DNA of 64,000 bases from Thermoflexibacter ruber (GTDB taxonomy: Bacteria; Bacteroidota; Bacteroidia; Cytophagales; Thermoflexibacteraceae), in the NCBI RefSeq assembly GCF_900113045.1, contig NZ_FONY01000012.1:1-64000 (forward strand), written 5' to 3'. The notes under the pieces were generated by a model. That model saw nothing but the letters and a program-made list of their open reading frames with translations, made no database searches and was not told where the DNA came from. A program made the position numbers and the translations under genes. Positions 8,356 through 16,782 of this stretch are shown one piece after another; the stretch's first letter is position 1, and every line of letters begins with the position of its first letter.

Positions 8356-9180
8356 ATGACAAAGAAAAAAAACATCAATTGGAGCAAACAACTTTTTAAT
8401 TGGCACTTGTGGCTGGGCTTATTTTTTACGCTCCCCATTGTCTTAGTGGCGATTACTGCTATCCTCATTGCCCACGAAAAGGGCTTAGGCACAAAGGAAA
8501 TCGTAGTGAAAGCAGGCTGGTTGCCCGCCTACTCATCTAAGGAGAAAAACCTTTCCTATTACTTAGATGATGTCAAAGACATACAGATAGTACAGGGAAA
8601 AACGCTTTACGGAACAAAACTGGGTGTGGTAGAAGAAAGCAACGACCAACTTTCTATCGTCAAAGGCACAGAAGGCAAGGAAGTAAGGGACTTGCTTTGG
8701 GTAGAAAATCAACTTTGGGTAGCTACAAAAAAAGGCTTGCTCCTTGCGGAAAATGGCAATGCCAAACTCGTCAAAAAAGGTGATTTTCATGGGATTACCT
8801 TTGACGTCACTACTTTAATCGCCTCAGAAGGCAAAAAAGGATTTCACCTCAGCCAAGACCAAGGAAGGACTTGGGAAGCCAAAAAGATTTCTACACAAAT
8901 AGGAACTGCCAAGCTCCAAGCCTTTGCCAGCCAAGTAGATAAGGAAAGTTTTATGGAAGCACTGACATTGGAAAAATTAGCTTTGGACATTCATACAGGC
9001 AAGGCATTTTTCGGAGAGGGCAGTATGTGGGTGTGGATAGACTTGATAGCTGTTTCCCTCTTAGGCATGACTTTTACAGGGATTTTGATGTGGTACAAAA
9101 GGAAGTTCTCCAAGAAAGCCCCCGCCAAAACAAGCAACGCACCTGCCAAAAAAATCAAATTTAAGTTGCAAAAAGTGTAG
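8356..9180 (+). CDS. PepSY-associated membrane protein (iron-uptake operon)
   Basis: 274 aa. An N-terminal membrane helix after NWHLWLGLFFTLPIVLVAITAILIAHEKG and a C-terminal one (MWVWIDLIAVSLLGMTFTGILMWYKRK) flank a periplasmic region of about 180 residues that contains WV.N.LWVATKKGLLL, a beta-propeller-like repeat. This two-helix form is a short version of the PepSY_TM family, whose members are encoded beside siderophore receptors and may reduce ferric-siderophore in the inner membrane. It follows the receptor by 15 bp, so they form one operon. The specific activity is inferred from context. Confidence 0.75.
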   Translation: MTKKKNINWSKQLFNWHLWLGLFFTLPIVLVAITAILIAHEKGLGTKEIVVKAGWLPAYSSKEKNLSYYLDDVKDIQIVQGKTLYGTKLGVVEESNDQLSIVKGTEGKEVRDLLWVENQLWVATKKGLLLAENGNAKLVKKGDFHGITFDVTTLIASEGKKGFHLSQDQGRTWEAKKISTQIGTAKLQAFASQVDKESFMEALTLEKLALDIHTGKAFFGEGSMWVWIDLIAVSLLGMTFTGILMWYKRKFSKKAPAKTSNAPAKKIKFKLQKV

Positions 9181-9210
9181 TTCAAATTGTATTTTTCTTA
9201 TCTTTATACC

Positions 9211-10746
9211 ATGGAACACAAAATTAAATTGCTACTTAGTACATTGCTAATCAATGTGCTAAGTTTTATTTCTCTTATCGCTTTTGCTCAGAAAAAAGAG
9301 CCAAGCAATGCCCCTTTGAAGGACTTAGATGCCTTCGTAGAGCAAATGAGAAACACTTGGAACATTCCAGGGTGTGCCATAGCTGTAGTCCAAGACGGAA
9401 AGGTTATCCATGCCAAAGGTTACGGAATGAGGGATTTAGAACAAAATTTACCTGTTACCGCAGAAACGATTTTCCCCATTGCCTCCAATACAAAGGCGTT
9501 TACTACGGCAGGTTTAGCGATTTTAGTAGGAGAGGGAAAGTTAGATTGGGACAGACCTGCTAAGACGTATATTCCTGAGTTTCAACTTTTTGATGAGTAT
9601 GCTACTCAGCATATTACCCCAAGGGACATGGCTTGCCACCGCTCAGGTGTACCAAGGCACGATTTGGTTTGGTATGGAGCAAAATTTACCCGGCAAGAAT
9701 TGTTTACTCGCATGAGATACTTAGAACCTAACAAGCCCTTTCGTTCTCTGTATCAGTATAATAACCACATGTTCATGGCTTTGGGTGTACTCATAGAAAA
9801 AGTCAGCGGACAGCCTTGGGAAGATTTCATCAAAACTCGCCTTTTAAATCCTTTGGGCATGAAAAATACGATTTTTTCCGTAGATGATTTGTTGCAAAGA
9901 CCTAATTTTTCTTGGTCTTATAACTACGTCAATGGGAAAATGGAAAAAATGCCTTTTACGAGCAATGTAGATGCCATGGGACCTACAGGAGGCATTAAGT
10001 CCAATGTTTTAGATTTGTCTAATTGGGTCATTATGCAATTAGGCAAGGGTAAGTTTTCAGGGAATCAAATAGTTCCAGAGAAAGAATTAGCCCAGACGCA
10101 TACCCCCCAAGTAGTTGTTGCTCCGATGGAATTGAAATATGAGGAGTATAGCTACGGCAACTACGGCATGGGGTGGGCGGTCAATGAATATAAAGACCAT
10201 TTGAGAGTGATGCACAACGGGAGCATAGAAGGATTCCGCTCTCAAATAACTCTTTTCCCCAGAAAAAACATAGGTATCATCATGCTTACCAATACAGGCG
10301 TGGCGAACTATTGGTTTGTCAATGTGATTTCTAATTATATCAGCGACAAACTGCTTAACCTGCCTGTAACGGACTGGTCTACAAGGCTAAAAATAGAACA
10401 AAGCGAAGCTAAAAACTTAGAGTTGAAAAATGCTTCTGCCCCTGATACTATCAAAATAGCCAATACTCAGCCTTCGCATAGTCTTACTTCTTTTGCAGGC
10501 ATCTACGAACACCCTGCCTATGGTGAGTTTACCGTTATTTTCCAAAATAATGCTTTGAAAGGCAGTTTTAAAATTTTTGATTTTGACCTATTACACTATC
10601 ACTATGATACCTTTCAAACCAAAAGTGCTAATTTTGATAAGCAAAAAGTTACTTTCTATACCAACGCTCAAGGGCAAATAGATAAGTTAGGCATCATATT
10701 AGAAATGGCTTTGGGCAAGGAAATTGTTTTTGTAAGGAAAAAGTAG
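9211..10746 (+). CDS. Serine hydrolase of the beta-lactamase/PBP-like class C family
   Basis: 511 aa from the ATG at 9211; an upstream TTG at 9187 is less likely because the ATG gives a proper signal peptide (MEHKIKLLLSTLL...IAFA/Q). The three active-site motifs are present: SNTK (Ser about 94), YNN (about 182) and HNG (about 335). A C-terminal domain of about 110 residues (FAGIYEHPAYGEFTV) is of the type found in such peptidases. It is probably periplasmic and acts on a peptide or ester. True beta-lactamase activity cannot be assumed. It starts 30 bp after the PepSY gene and may be co-transcribed. Confidence 0.85.
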   Translation: MEHKIKLLLSTLLINVLSFISLIAFAQKKEPSNAPLKDLDAFVEQMRNTWNIPGCAIAVVQDGKVIHAKGYGMRDLEQNLPVTAETIFPIASNTKAFTTAGLAILVGEGKLDWDRPAKTYIPEFQLFDEYATQHITPRDMACHRSGVPRHDLVWYGAKFTRQELFTRMRYLEPNKPFRSLYQYNNHMFMALGVLIEKVSGQPWEDFIKTRLLNPLGMKNTIFSVDDLLQRPNFSWSYNYVNGKMEKMPFTSNVDAMGPTGGIKSNVLDLSNWVIMQLGKGKFSGNQIVPEKELAQTHTPQVVVAPMELKYEEYSYGNYGMGWAVNEYKDHLRVMHNGSIEGFRSQITLFPRKNIGIIMLTNTGVANYWFVNVISNYISDKLLNLPVTDWSTRLKIEQSEAKNLELKNASAPDTIKIANTQPSHSLTSFAGIYEHPAYGEFTVIFQNNALKGSFKIFDFDLLHYHYDTFQTKSANFDKQKVTFYTNAQGQIDKLGIILEMALGKEIVFVRKK

Positions 10747-10830
10747 AAAATTACTATTCGTTGATTCACCACTTTTCTTTTTTGTTTCCCTTTGCTAATT
10801 TTACATTTTCAAAATTACAAACCATAAAAA

Positions 10831-12027
10831 ATGAAATACGACGTTAGCATCATTGGAGGGGGAATTGTTGGGTTGGCGACTGCCCTGCAAATCTTAAAGT
10901 TGCGTCCTCAGACCAAGCTTTGCGTGATAGAAAAAGAACAAGCCGTCGCCCAGCATCAAACAGGGCATAATAGTGGGGTAATCCATTCAGGTATTTACTA
11001 TAAACCTAATAGTTTAAAAGCATTAAATTGTATTCGTGGGTATCAAATGCTCTTAGATTTTTGCCAGCAAGAAAATATCGGATACGAACTTTGTGGGAAA
11101 ATCATTGTAGCTACTGAGCAGTCAGAGTTAGCCACATTAGAAAATGTCTATCAAAGAGGCATAGCAAACGGTTTAGACAAAATCAAGAAAATCAGCAAAG
11201 AAGAAATCAAAGAGATAGAGCCTCACTGTCAGGGAATTGCAGGAATCTATGTGCCTTATACGGGTATCATTGACTACGTTGAGGTAGCTCAAAAATATGC
11301 TCAACTGATAAGAGAAAAAGGGGGACAGATTTTTTTAGGCAAAAAAGTAGAAAAAATACAAGAACAACAAAATAATTATGAGATAATTACACAAAATAGG
11401 ACTTATGCAAGCACTCTATTGATTAACTGTGCAGGGCTTTACTCTGATAAAATCACCCAACTTACACAGAAAAAGGTAGATTACCGAATTATTCCTTTCA
11501 GAGGAGAGTATTATCATATCAAACCTGAGAAGCAGTATTTAGTCAAGCATCTGATATATCCTGTCCCTGACCCCAATTTTCCGTTTTTGGGTGTCCACTT
11601 TACACGCATGATAAAGGGAGGTGTGGAAGCAGGACCGAATGCCGTATTTTCTTTCAAAAAAGAAGGGTACAAAAAAACAGATTTTGATTTTCAAGAAACT
11701 ATAGCTTCTATTAGTTGGCGGGGTTTTCAAAAAGTAGCATTCAAGTATTGGAAAACAGGATTGGGAGAGTTTTATCGTTCTTTTTCAAAAACTGCCTTTA
11801 CCAAAGCCTTACAACGATTGATACCAGAAATTCAAGAAAATGACTTAGAGCAAGGCGGAGCGGGAGTGAGGGCGCAAGCCTGCGATAGAAATGGAGGTTT
11901 GATAGATGATTTTCTTATTATAGAAAACAAAGGAATCATTCATGTAGGAAATGCTCCTTCGCCTGCCGCTACCTCCTCGCTTTCCATTGGCTTGACCGTA
12001 GCAGAAATGGCAGTAAAGAAGTTCTAA
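10831..12027 (+). CDS. lhgO: L-2-hydroxyglutarate oxidase
   Basis: 398 aa. The N-terminal FAD-binding motif is SIIGGGIVGLATAL, followed by IEKEQAVAQHQTGHNSGVIHSGIYY, a hallmark of LhgO/YgaF. The C-terminus has GGAGVRAQACDRNGG...HVGNAPSPAATSSLSIG, which closes the FAD site. The enzyme oxidises L-2-hydroxyglutarate to 2-oxoglutarate and passes electrons to the quinone pool. It stands alone, 84 bp after the serine hydrolase and convergent with the acetyltransferase gene. Confidence 0.9.
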   Translation: MKYDVSIIGGGIVGLATALQILKLRPQTKLCVIEKEQAVAQHQTGHNSGVIHSGIYYKPNSLKALNCIRGYQMLLDFCQQENIGYELCGKIIVATEQSELATLENVYQRGIANGLDKIKKISKEEIKEIEPHCQGIAGIYVPYTGIIDYVEVAQKYAQLIREKGGQIFLGKKVEKIQEQQNNYEIITQNRTYASTLLINCAGLYSDKITQLTQKKVDYRIIPFRGEYYHIKPEKQYLVKHLIYPVPDPNFPFLGVHFTRMIKGGVEAGPNAVFSFKKEGYKKTDFDFQETIASISWRGFQKVAFKYWKTGLGEFYRSFSKTAFTKALQRLIPEIQENDLEQGGAGVRAQACDRNGGLIDDFLIIENKGIIHVGNAPSPAATSSLSIGLTVAEMAVKKF

Positions 12028-12076
12028 AACACCAATACGGGTAAAGAAAGTCTTAATACAGAAGCAAACTGACCCC

Positions 12077-12517
12077 TCACGATAAGTCTTTAACAAAGCA
12101 AACGATTCGTTCTACTTCGCTAAATCCAACTTTCTTGTGAAAATCGATGCTTGAGAGGTTGGTGATTTCTGTATCAGAGGCTATCTGCTTCAATCCTTTT
12201 TGCTTAGCCCAGTTTTCTGCTACGGTGATTAGTGCTTTGGCAACACCTCTTTTTTGGAAATTGGGTTTTACATAAACTCCTTCGATATAGGCAACGGGAG
12301 AGCTTGCTGTCCCTGCCACATAGTCATTGCGAGTAGTTAAATGTATAAATGCAATGTGTTGTTCTTGCACTTTGGCGAGAAAGCAAATTTCATCTGAGGA
12401 ATCAATGATACTTTGATAGTTTTCTAATTCTTCCTCATAGGAGCATTCTGTCCATAACTCTAACACAAGCCCGATGAGTGCAGGAAGATTTTTTGCTGAG
12501 ACTACTTCTATCTCCAT
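12077..12517 (-). CDS. GNAT acetyltransferase resembling aminoglycoside 6'-N-acetyltransferases
   Basis: 146 aa, a single GNAT domain. Signature segments are RNDYVAGTASSPVAYIEGVYV, the acetyl-CoA loop KPNFQKRGVAKALI, and SDTEITNLSSIDFHKKVGFSEVERIVCFVKDL. This pattern is close to AAC(6')-I enzymes, which acetylate the 6' amino group of aminoglycosides, although relatives with other substrates exist. Length and motif order are normal. It is a single gene with its own promoter, and no mobile element adjoins it, so it looks like a chromosomal gene. Confidence 0.8.
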   Translation of the reverse strand: MEIEVVSAKNLPALIGLVLELWTECSYEEELENYQSIIDSSDEICFLAKVQEQHIAFIHLTTRNDYVAGTASSPVAYIEGVYVKPNFQKRGVAKALITVAENWAKQKGLKQIASDTEITNLSSIDFHKKVGFSEVERIVCFVKDLS

Positions 12518-12538
12518 TTCAGTTGTCTAAGTTTCTAC

Positions 12539-12570
12539 CAAAAATACAAGTTTTCAAAATCTATTTCAAA
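12539..12570 (-). promoter_or_regulatory. Promoter of the AAC(6')-like gene
   Basis: Read on the minus strand: TTTG (12570-12567), 20 bases, TATTTTTG (12546-12539), then the ATG at 12517. It overlaps the T run of the upstream terminator by a few bases, so one gene stops where the next begins. Confidence 0.6.
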
Positions 12571-12607
12571 AAAATCCCCTCTGCGGATAACTTACATACA
12601 CAGAGGG
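12568..12607 (-). terminator. Intrinsic terminator after the molybdenum hydroxylase gene
   Basis: On the minus strand CCCTCTG (12607-12601) pairs with CAGAGGG (12583-12577), followed by GATTTTTTT ending at 12568. It lies 63 bp past the stop of the gene at 12670. Confidence 0.7.
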
Positions 12608-12669
12608 TGAATTGTAGTTTCACACAAAACAAAGTTTAAAAGTATATCTGATACGAATTTTACTTTGAA

Positions 12670-14928
12670 TTACCCACCCACTTTCCCCAATTCAGGCTGA
12701 AATGGCTGGCTGTAAAACCGCTTACCTGTAGCTTTATAAAGCGCATTAGCCAAAGCACCCATTACTGGCGGGAAAGGAGGCTCTCCTAATCCTGTGGGGT
12801 CTATTTCGTTTTTTACAAAGTGTACTTCAATGGATTTTGGAGCTTCCTTGTGGCGAATGATGCGATATTTATCAAAATTCTTTTGCTCTGCTGCTCCGTC
12901 TTTAAAGGTCAAATTACCGTACAGTGCGTTACCAATGCCATCTATTACTGCCCCCTCTACCATATTGACCGCTCCTTCGGGATTGACTACTATCCCACAA
13001 TCCATTGCACTCACTACTTTGTCCACTATCACTTGCACTTCTTTGATAGACAACTCAACTACATGAGCAGCATAGGAGTTATGACAGAAATAAGCAGCAA
13101 CCCCACGATTACGTTTTTTGGATTCGCTACTGTCCCAATCTGATTTTTCTCTCACCAACTCTAACACGCCCATGTACCTACTCGCATCATAATCATTGTT
13201 TTTACCCACAGGGTTTTCTTTTGCTTTCTTAAGCAGTTCCAGGCGAAAGGCAATGGGGTCTTTGCCCACGACTTCTGCCAATTCATCTAAAAATGCCTGT
13301 TCTGCTCCTGCTATAAAGTTAGAACGAGGAGCGCGAAAAGCCCCAATCGTAATATTTGTTGGTAATGCCCAGCTTTCTGCCAAATAGTTGTCTATTGCCC
13401 CTGCGGGAAAGCGGTTGGCATGAACGGCACTCTCAGGGAATCCTCCGCCTTTTACATGAAAACCTATCAGGTTCTTGTTAGCGTCCAGCGCGGCGCGATA
13501 GGTTACTATATAAGTGGGGCGATAAATACCATAAGTCATGTCGTCTTCTCTGGTGTAAATCAGTTTGATAGGGGCTTTTACTTTTTGGGAAATCAGAGCC
13601 GCTTCGACCATGTAATGCCCGTAAGCACGCCTACCAAAACCGCCCCCCATGCGCAAGAGTTCTATGTCTATTTTTTCTATGGGAATGCCTAAGCGAGCAG
13701 AGATAGTTCTTTCAACAAACTCGGGGGCTTGAATAGGAGCGGCTAAGAAAACTTTGTCCTCTGTAACATGAGCAAAACAAGTCATTGGCTCCATGCAGTT
13801 GTGTGCCAAAAAAGGACAGGTATAGGTACGTTCTATGATTTGGGCTGCCTTAGCAAAAGCCTCCTCAGGATTGCCGTCTTTTCTGAGAACTTCCGCAGGT
13901 TTTTCATTCATTTCTTTCATTTTTTGATAATGAAGGTTTGTATTTTCAAGACCTGCTGGGATAGTTTCATCACGTTTTTGTCCAAAAAAGCTTACTTTCT
14001 CTGTGCTTGTCGAGATAGGCTCCCACTCTGCCACTAATTTTTTCTTAGCATTCATCACTTCCCAAGTAGAGTTGCCTACTATGATGACCAATTCATTGAA
14101 AGTACGAGTGTCAAACATTTCTCTTGCATAATCGTCATTGTAAACCTTGATGCTAAATACGTCTTTGATACCTGCCATTTTATTCACCGAAGCGGCATCA
14201 AAAGATTTGAGTTTTAAGCCAAAGGCAGGGGGGTGAACTATCATGGCTATCAACATTCCTTCCACACGATAATCCATTGTAAATAAAGGTTTTCCCGTTA
14301 CAATTTTTTCCCCTTCTACATTTTTTTGAGGTGTATTGAGCAGTTTAAAAGATTTTACTTCTTTGAGCTTTACTTCTTTTGGTACAGGAATTTTAGCAGC
14401 CGCAGAAGCCATTTGACCATAAGTAGCTGATTTTCCGCTTGCTTTATGATATAAAACGCCTGCTTCTGTGGTGATTTCCTCTAAAGGCACGTTCCACGCT
14501 TGGGAGGCGGCTTGTCGGAGCATTTGTCGGGCAGTAGCTCCCGCAGTACGCAAGGCTTTCCAACTTTGCCTAATAGACTGACTGCCTCCTGTAAACTGAC
14601 GACCGTAAAGTTGGGTATTGTAAGGAGCTTGTTCTACGATTACTTTTTGCCATTCTACATCAAGTTCCTCTGCCACTATCATAGGCATAGAAGTTCTTAC
14701 ATTTTGCCCAAATTCAGGATTGGGTGAGAGAATGGTAATTTCACCCTTATCAGTGATTTTGATGTAGCTATTCAAATTGAATATTTCTCTTAATGCGCTT
14801 TCTTCTACTTGCTTATCCAGAGGCTTGAAGCCCGTAAGCATACTGAAACCTATGACAAATCCTCCTCCTGAAAGTGCAGAAACTTTCAGAAAGGAACGTC
14901 TGTTATATGATGTTTTGATGAGAGTCAT
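12670..14928 (-). CDS. Molybdenum hydroxylase large subunit, IorB/xanthine dehydrogenase family (copy 1)
   Basis: 752 aa. The N-terminus carries a twin-arginine signal (NRRSFLKVSALSGGGFVIGF), so the folded enzyme is exported. Molybdopterin-binding segments are visible: LRMGGGFGRRAYGHY, GAFRAPRSNFIAG and, near the end, GLGEPPFPPVMGALANAL with the conserved catalytic Glu. Family members hydroxylate N-heterocycles or oxidise aldehydes, using a 2Fe-2S partner. The partner gene lies upstream at 15106. It is a close paralogue of the gene at 16783. Substrate unknown. A terminator follows. Confidence 0.9.
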   Translation of the reverse strand: MTLIKTSYNRRSFLKVSALSGGGFVIGFSMLTGFKPLDKQVEESALREIFNLNSYIKITDKGEITILSPNPEFGQNVRTSMPMIVAEELDVEWQKVIVEQAPYNTQLYGRQFTGGSQSIRQSWKALRTAGATARQMLRQAASQAWNVPLEEITTEAGVLYHKASGKSATYGQMASAAAKIPVPKEVKLKEVKSFKLLNTPQKNVEGEKIVTGKPLFTMDYRVEGMLIAMIVHPPAFGLKLKSFDAASVNKMAGIKDVFSIKVYNDDYAREMFDTRTFNELVIIVGNSTWEVMNAKKKLVAEWEPISTSTEKVSFFGQKRDETIPAGLENTNLHYQKMKEMNEKPAEVLRKDGNPEEAFAKAAQIIERTYTCPFLAHNCMEPMTCFAHVTEDKVFLAAPIQAPEFVERTISARLGIPIEKIDIELLRMGGGFGRRAYGHYMVEAALISQKVKAPIKLIYTREDDMTYGIYRPTYIVTYRAALDANKNLIGFHVKGGGFPESAVHANRFPAGAIDNYLAESWALPTNITIGAFRAPRSNFIAGAEQAFLDELAEVVGKDPIAFRLELLKKAKENPVGKNNDYDASRYMGVLELVREKSDWDSSESKKRNRGVAAYFCHNSYAAHVVELSIKEVQVIVDKVVSAMDCGIVVNPEGAVNMVEGAVIDGIGNALYGNLTFKDGAAEQKNFDKYRIIRHKEAPKSIEVHFVKNEIDPTGLGEPPFPPVMGALANALYKATGKRFYSQPFQPELGKVGG

Positions 14929-14939
14929 GTTTTTGAATA

Positions 14940-14960
14940 ATTAGGAATTAGGAATTAGGA
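14940..14960. repeat. Short tandem repeat, three 7-bp units
   Basis: ATTAGGA is repeated three times without interruption, 12 bp before the ATG of the downstream hydroxylase gene, in its leader. Such slippage-prone repeats could vary in copy number; no function is evident. Confidence 0.7.
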
Positions 14961-15023
14961 ATGAATATGAAAAACCGCACCTTTTGAACGCAGGTTTGTA
15001 CGGGAAATCTCAGACCTATTATT

Positions 15024-15045
15024 TTTCATGTGATAACACATAAAA
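15024..15045. promoter_or_regulatory. Dyad operator, hydroxylase copy
   Basis: TTTCATGTG, ATAA, CACATAAAA: a near-symmetric dyad in the 177-bp gap between the Fe-S and large-subunit genes. The surrounding 37 bases, including ATTG and CTTTTC, are shared with the region in front of the first AraC gene at 19841. It is a candidate binding site for a local regulator. Confidence 0.45.
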
Positions 15046-15105
15046 AATTGACTTTTCAATTTATCGTGTACTTGGCATCGAGAGTTATGAAACAATAAAC
15101 CAAGA

Positions 15106-15561
15106 TTACTTTTTCGCTGCAGTTTTGATAGCCGCTTTGATACGAGTGTAAGTTGCACAACGACAAATATTTCCATTCATAGCTGACTCTATTTCCTCAT
15201 CACTTGGGTTCGGGTTATTTTTCAAAAGAGAAACCGCACTCATAATTTGTCCTGCTTGGCAATAACCGCATTGGGCTACGTCATGTTCGAGCCATGCCTT
15301 TTGCACAGGGTGGTCGCCATTTTCAGACAAGCCCTCTATGGTCGTAATTTCCTGATTTCCTATCGCAGAAACAGGAAGCATACAAGAGCGCATCGCTGTT
15401 CCGTTGAGGTGAATCGTACAAGCACCGCACTGGGCAATGCCACAACCGTATTTTGTGCCTACCAAACCAAGGTGGTCTCGCAGTACCCACAACATAGGGG
15501 TAGTGGGGTCTATATCCACCTTTCTGATTTTTCCGTTTACTTTCAAATTAAACTTTGCCAT
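15106..15561 (-). CDS. 2Fe-2S subunit of a molybdenum hydroxylase (IorA-like)
   Basis: 151 aa, the usual length. The N-terminal plant-type ferredoxin cluster is GCGIAQCGACTIHLNGTAMRSC. The C-terminal helical cluster is CGYCQAGQIMSA...NICRCATYTRI. Together they carry two 2Fe-2S centres that move electrons from the molybdenum site. There is no signal of its own, as expected if it is co-exported with the Tat-tagged large subunit. It is the only Fe-S subunit for two large-subunit paralogues (12670 and 16783), so it may serve both. Confidence 0.93.
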   Translation of the reverse strand: MAKFNLKVNGKIRKVDIDPTTPMLWVLRDHLGLVGTKYGCGIAQCGACTIHLNGTAMRSCMLPVSAIGNQEITTIEGLSENGDHPVQKAWLEHDVAQCGYCQAGQIMSAVSLLKNNPNPSDEEIESAMNGNICRCATYTRIKAAIKTAAKK

Positions 15562-15626
15562 AGTTCTTTTAGTTTTATAAAATACTCATTAGTAGATATT
15601 TATATATCAAATTGGTGTATTACTTA

Positions 15627-16106
15627 TCAATAGATTAAATTAAAATTAATGGTTACATTTCCTGAACCAACTGCAGCAGCAAGACCTTCTGGATTTTCGA
15701 TACGTCCGATTTTTGTATATTGATAAGACGTTGGAAAAGTTTTGTAAAAAACTACCAAAGTATTTGACTCCCAAAGCAATAAATCACCTTCGTGAATCGT
15801 ACCTATGCTTATTGCATTTGTAGGTAAATCGGTAGAAAGTTGATAATACTTCTCATTACCATTTAGTTCACTCATGTTCAGTGAGAGTGGTAATAGTGCT
15901 TTAAGGGCTTCTGTTGTCTTGTTATCATGCAGAATTGCCATAAAAGTATATGACCCAATTGTTATTTTCATTTTATTTCTTCCCATTTTATTATTCAAGT
16001 TCCTATCGCTTTGGGCATCTGGGTTATTTGATATTTCTTTTCCCTGTTTAGCAAAACAAGAATAAAAGATAAATCCTAATAAAGTGATTAAAAGTAGATA
16101 TTTCAT
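15627..16106 (-). CDS. Cyclophilin-like fold protein, probable lipoprotein
   Basis: 159 aa. The N-terminus MKYLLLITLLGFIFYSCFAK fits a lipoprotein signal with Cys17. The rest (KITIGSYTFMAILHDNKTTEALKALLPLSLNMSELNGNEKYY, then TIHEGDLLLWESNTLVVFYKTFPTSYQYTKIGRI) matches the small cyclophilin-like family found in bacteria, whose biochemical role is unclear. It sits inside the hydroxylase cluster, same strand, between the acetyltransferase and Fe-S genes, and may be co-transcribed. Confidence 0.75.
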   Translation of the reverse strand: MKYLLLITLLGFIFYSCFAKQGKEISNNPDAQSDRNLNNKMGRNKMKITIGSYTFMAILHDNKTTEALKALLPLSLNMSELNGNEKYYQLSTDLPTNAISIGTIHEGDLLLWESNTLVVFYKTFPTSYQYTKIGRIENPEGLAAAVGSGNVTINFNLIY

Positions 16107-16158
16107 TGAAATTCAGTTATTTATTTTAGATATACTTTAAACCTCATCAAATATGAGG

Positions 16159-16725
16159 TTAAATTGTTTTAACAAATTTGGCGGGAATACCTGCCACAAT
16201 CGTATTTGCAAGAACATCTTTTGTTACTACTGCCCCTGCTGCGACTATCGAATTTTCACCAATAGTAACACCAGGTAATATTGTTGCATTTGCTCCAATC
16301 CACACATTGCGTTTGATAGTAACTGATTTAAGGTCAAGCGATTTTCGTTTCGTAGGGTCTATTGGATGATTTTCTGTAATTATATTTACTTGAGTGCCTA
16401 TCATTGTATCATCTTCAATGAGAATGCCGCCAAGGTCAAGAAAGGTACATCCATGATTGATAAAAACATTTTTACCTAATTTTATGTGTATGCCAAAGTT
16501 TGTATGGAATGGCGGAAAAATGGTCGTGCTTTTATCAATTTCTTGTCCAATTATCTCACTCAATCGCTCACGAACTTGGTCAACATCTGTGGATGTATTT
16601 AGTGTTGTTGATAATTTGATGGTTCTAAAAACAACTTCCCATACTTTGGGCATTTCAGGGTCAGTTGGCACAAAGATTCCACCTAATAACATTCTGCTAA
16701 AAATATCGTTTTCGTTTGTAGTCAT
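16159..16725 (-). CDS. Sugar O-acetyltransferase, hexapeptide-repeat (LacA/Maa-like)
   Basis: 188 aa. A short helical N-terminus precedes a left-handed beta-helix with hexapeptide repeats (IHIKLGKNVFINHGCTF, IEDDTMIGTQVNIITENHPIDP, VWIGANATILPGVTIGENSIVAAGAVVTKDV). The His in ENHPIDP is the catalytic residue of this family. These enzymes transfer acetyl from acetyl-CoA to sugars, but the family is often misnamed and the acceptor is unknown. It lies within the hydroxylase cluster, 57 bp after the second large subunit. Confidence 0.85.
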   Translation of the reverse strand: MTTNENDIFSRMLLGGIFVPTDPEMPKVWEVVFRTIKLSTTLNTSTDVDQVRERLSEIIGQEIDKSTTIFPPFHTNFGIHIKLGKNVFINHGCTFLDLGGILIEDDTMIGTQVNIITENHPIDPTKRKSLDLKSVTIKRNVWIGANATILPGVTIGENSIVAAGAVVTKDVLANTIVAGIPAKFVKTI

Positions 16726-16782
16726 TTTGACAAATAGGTATTAAATTTTTAACTATCACTTGCTCTAACCTAAGCCTTCACT

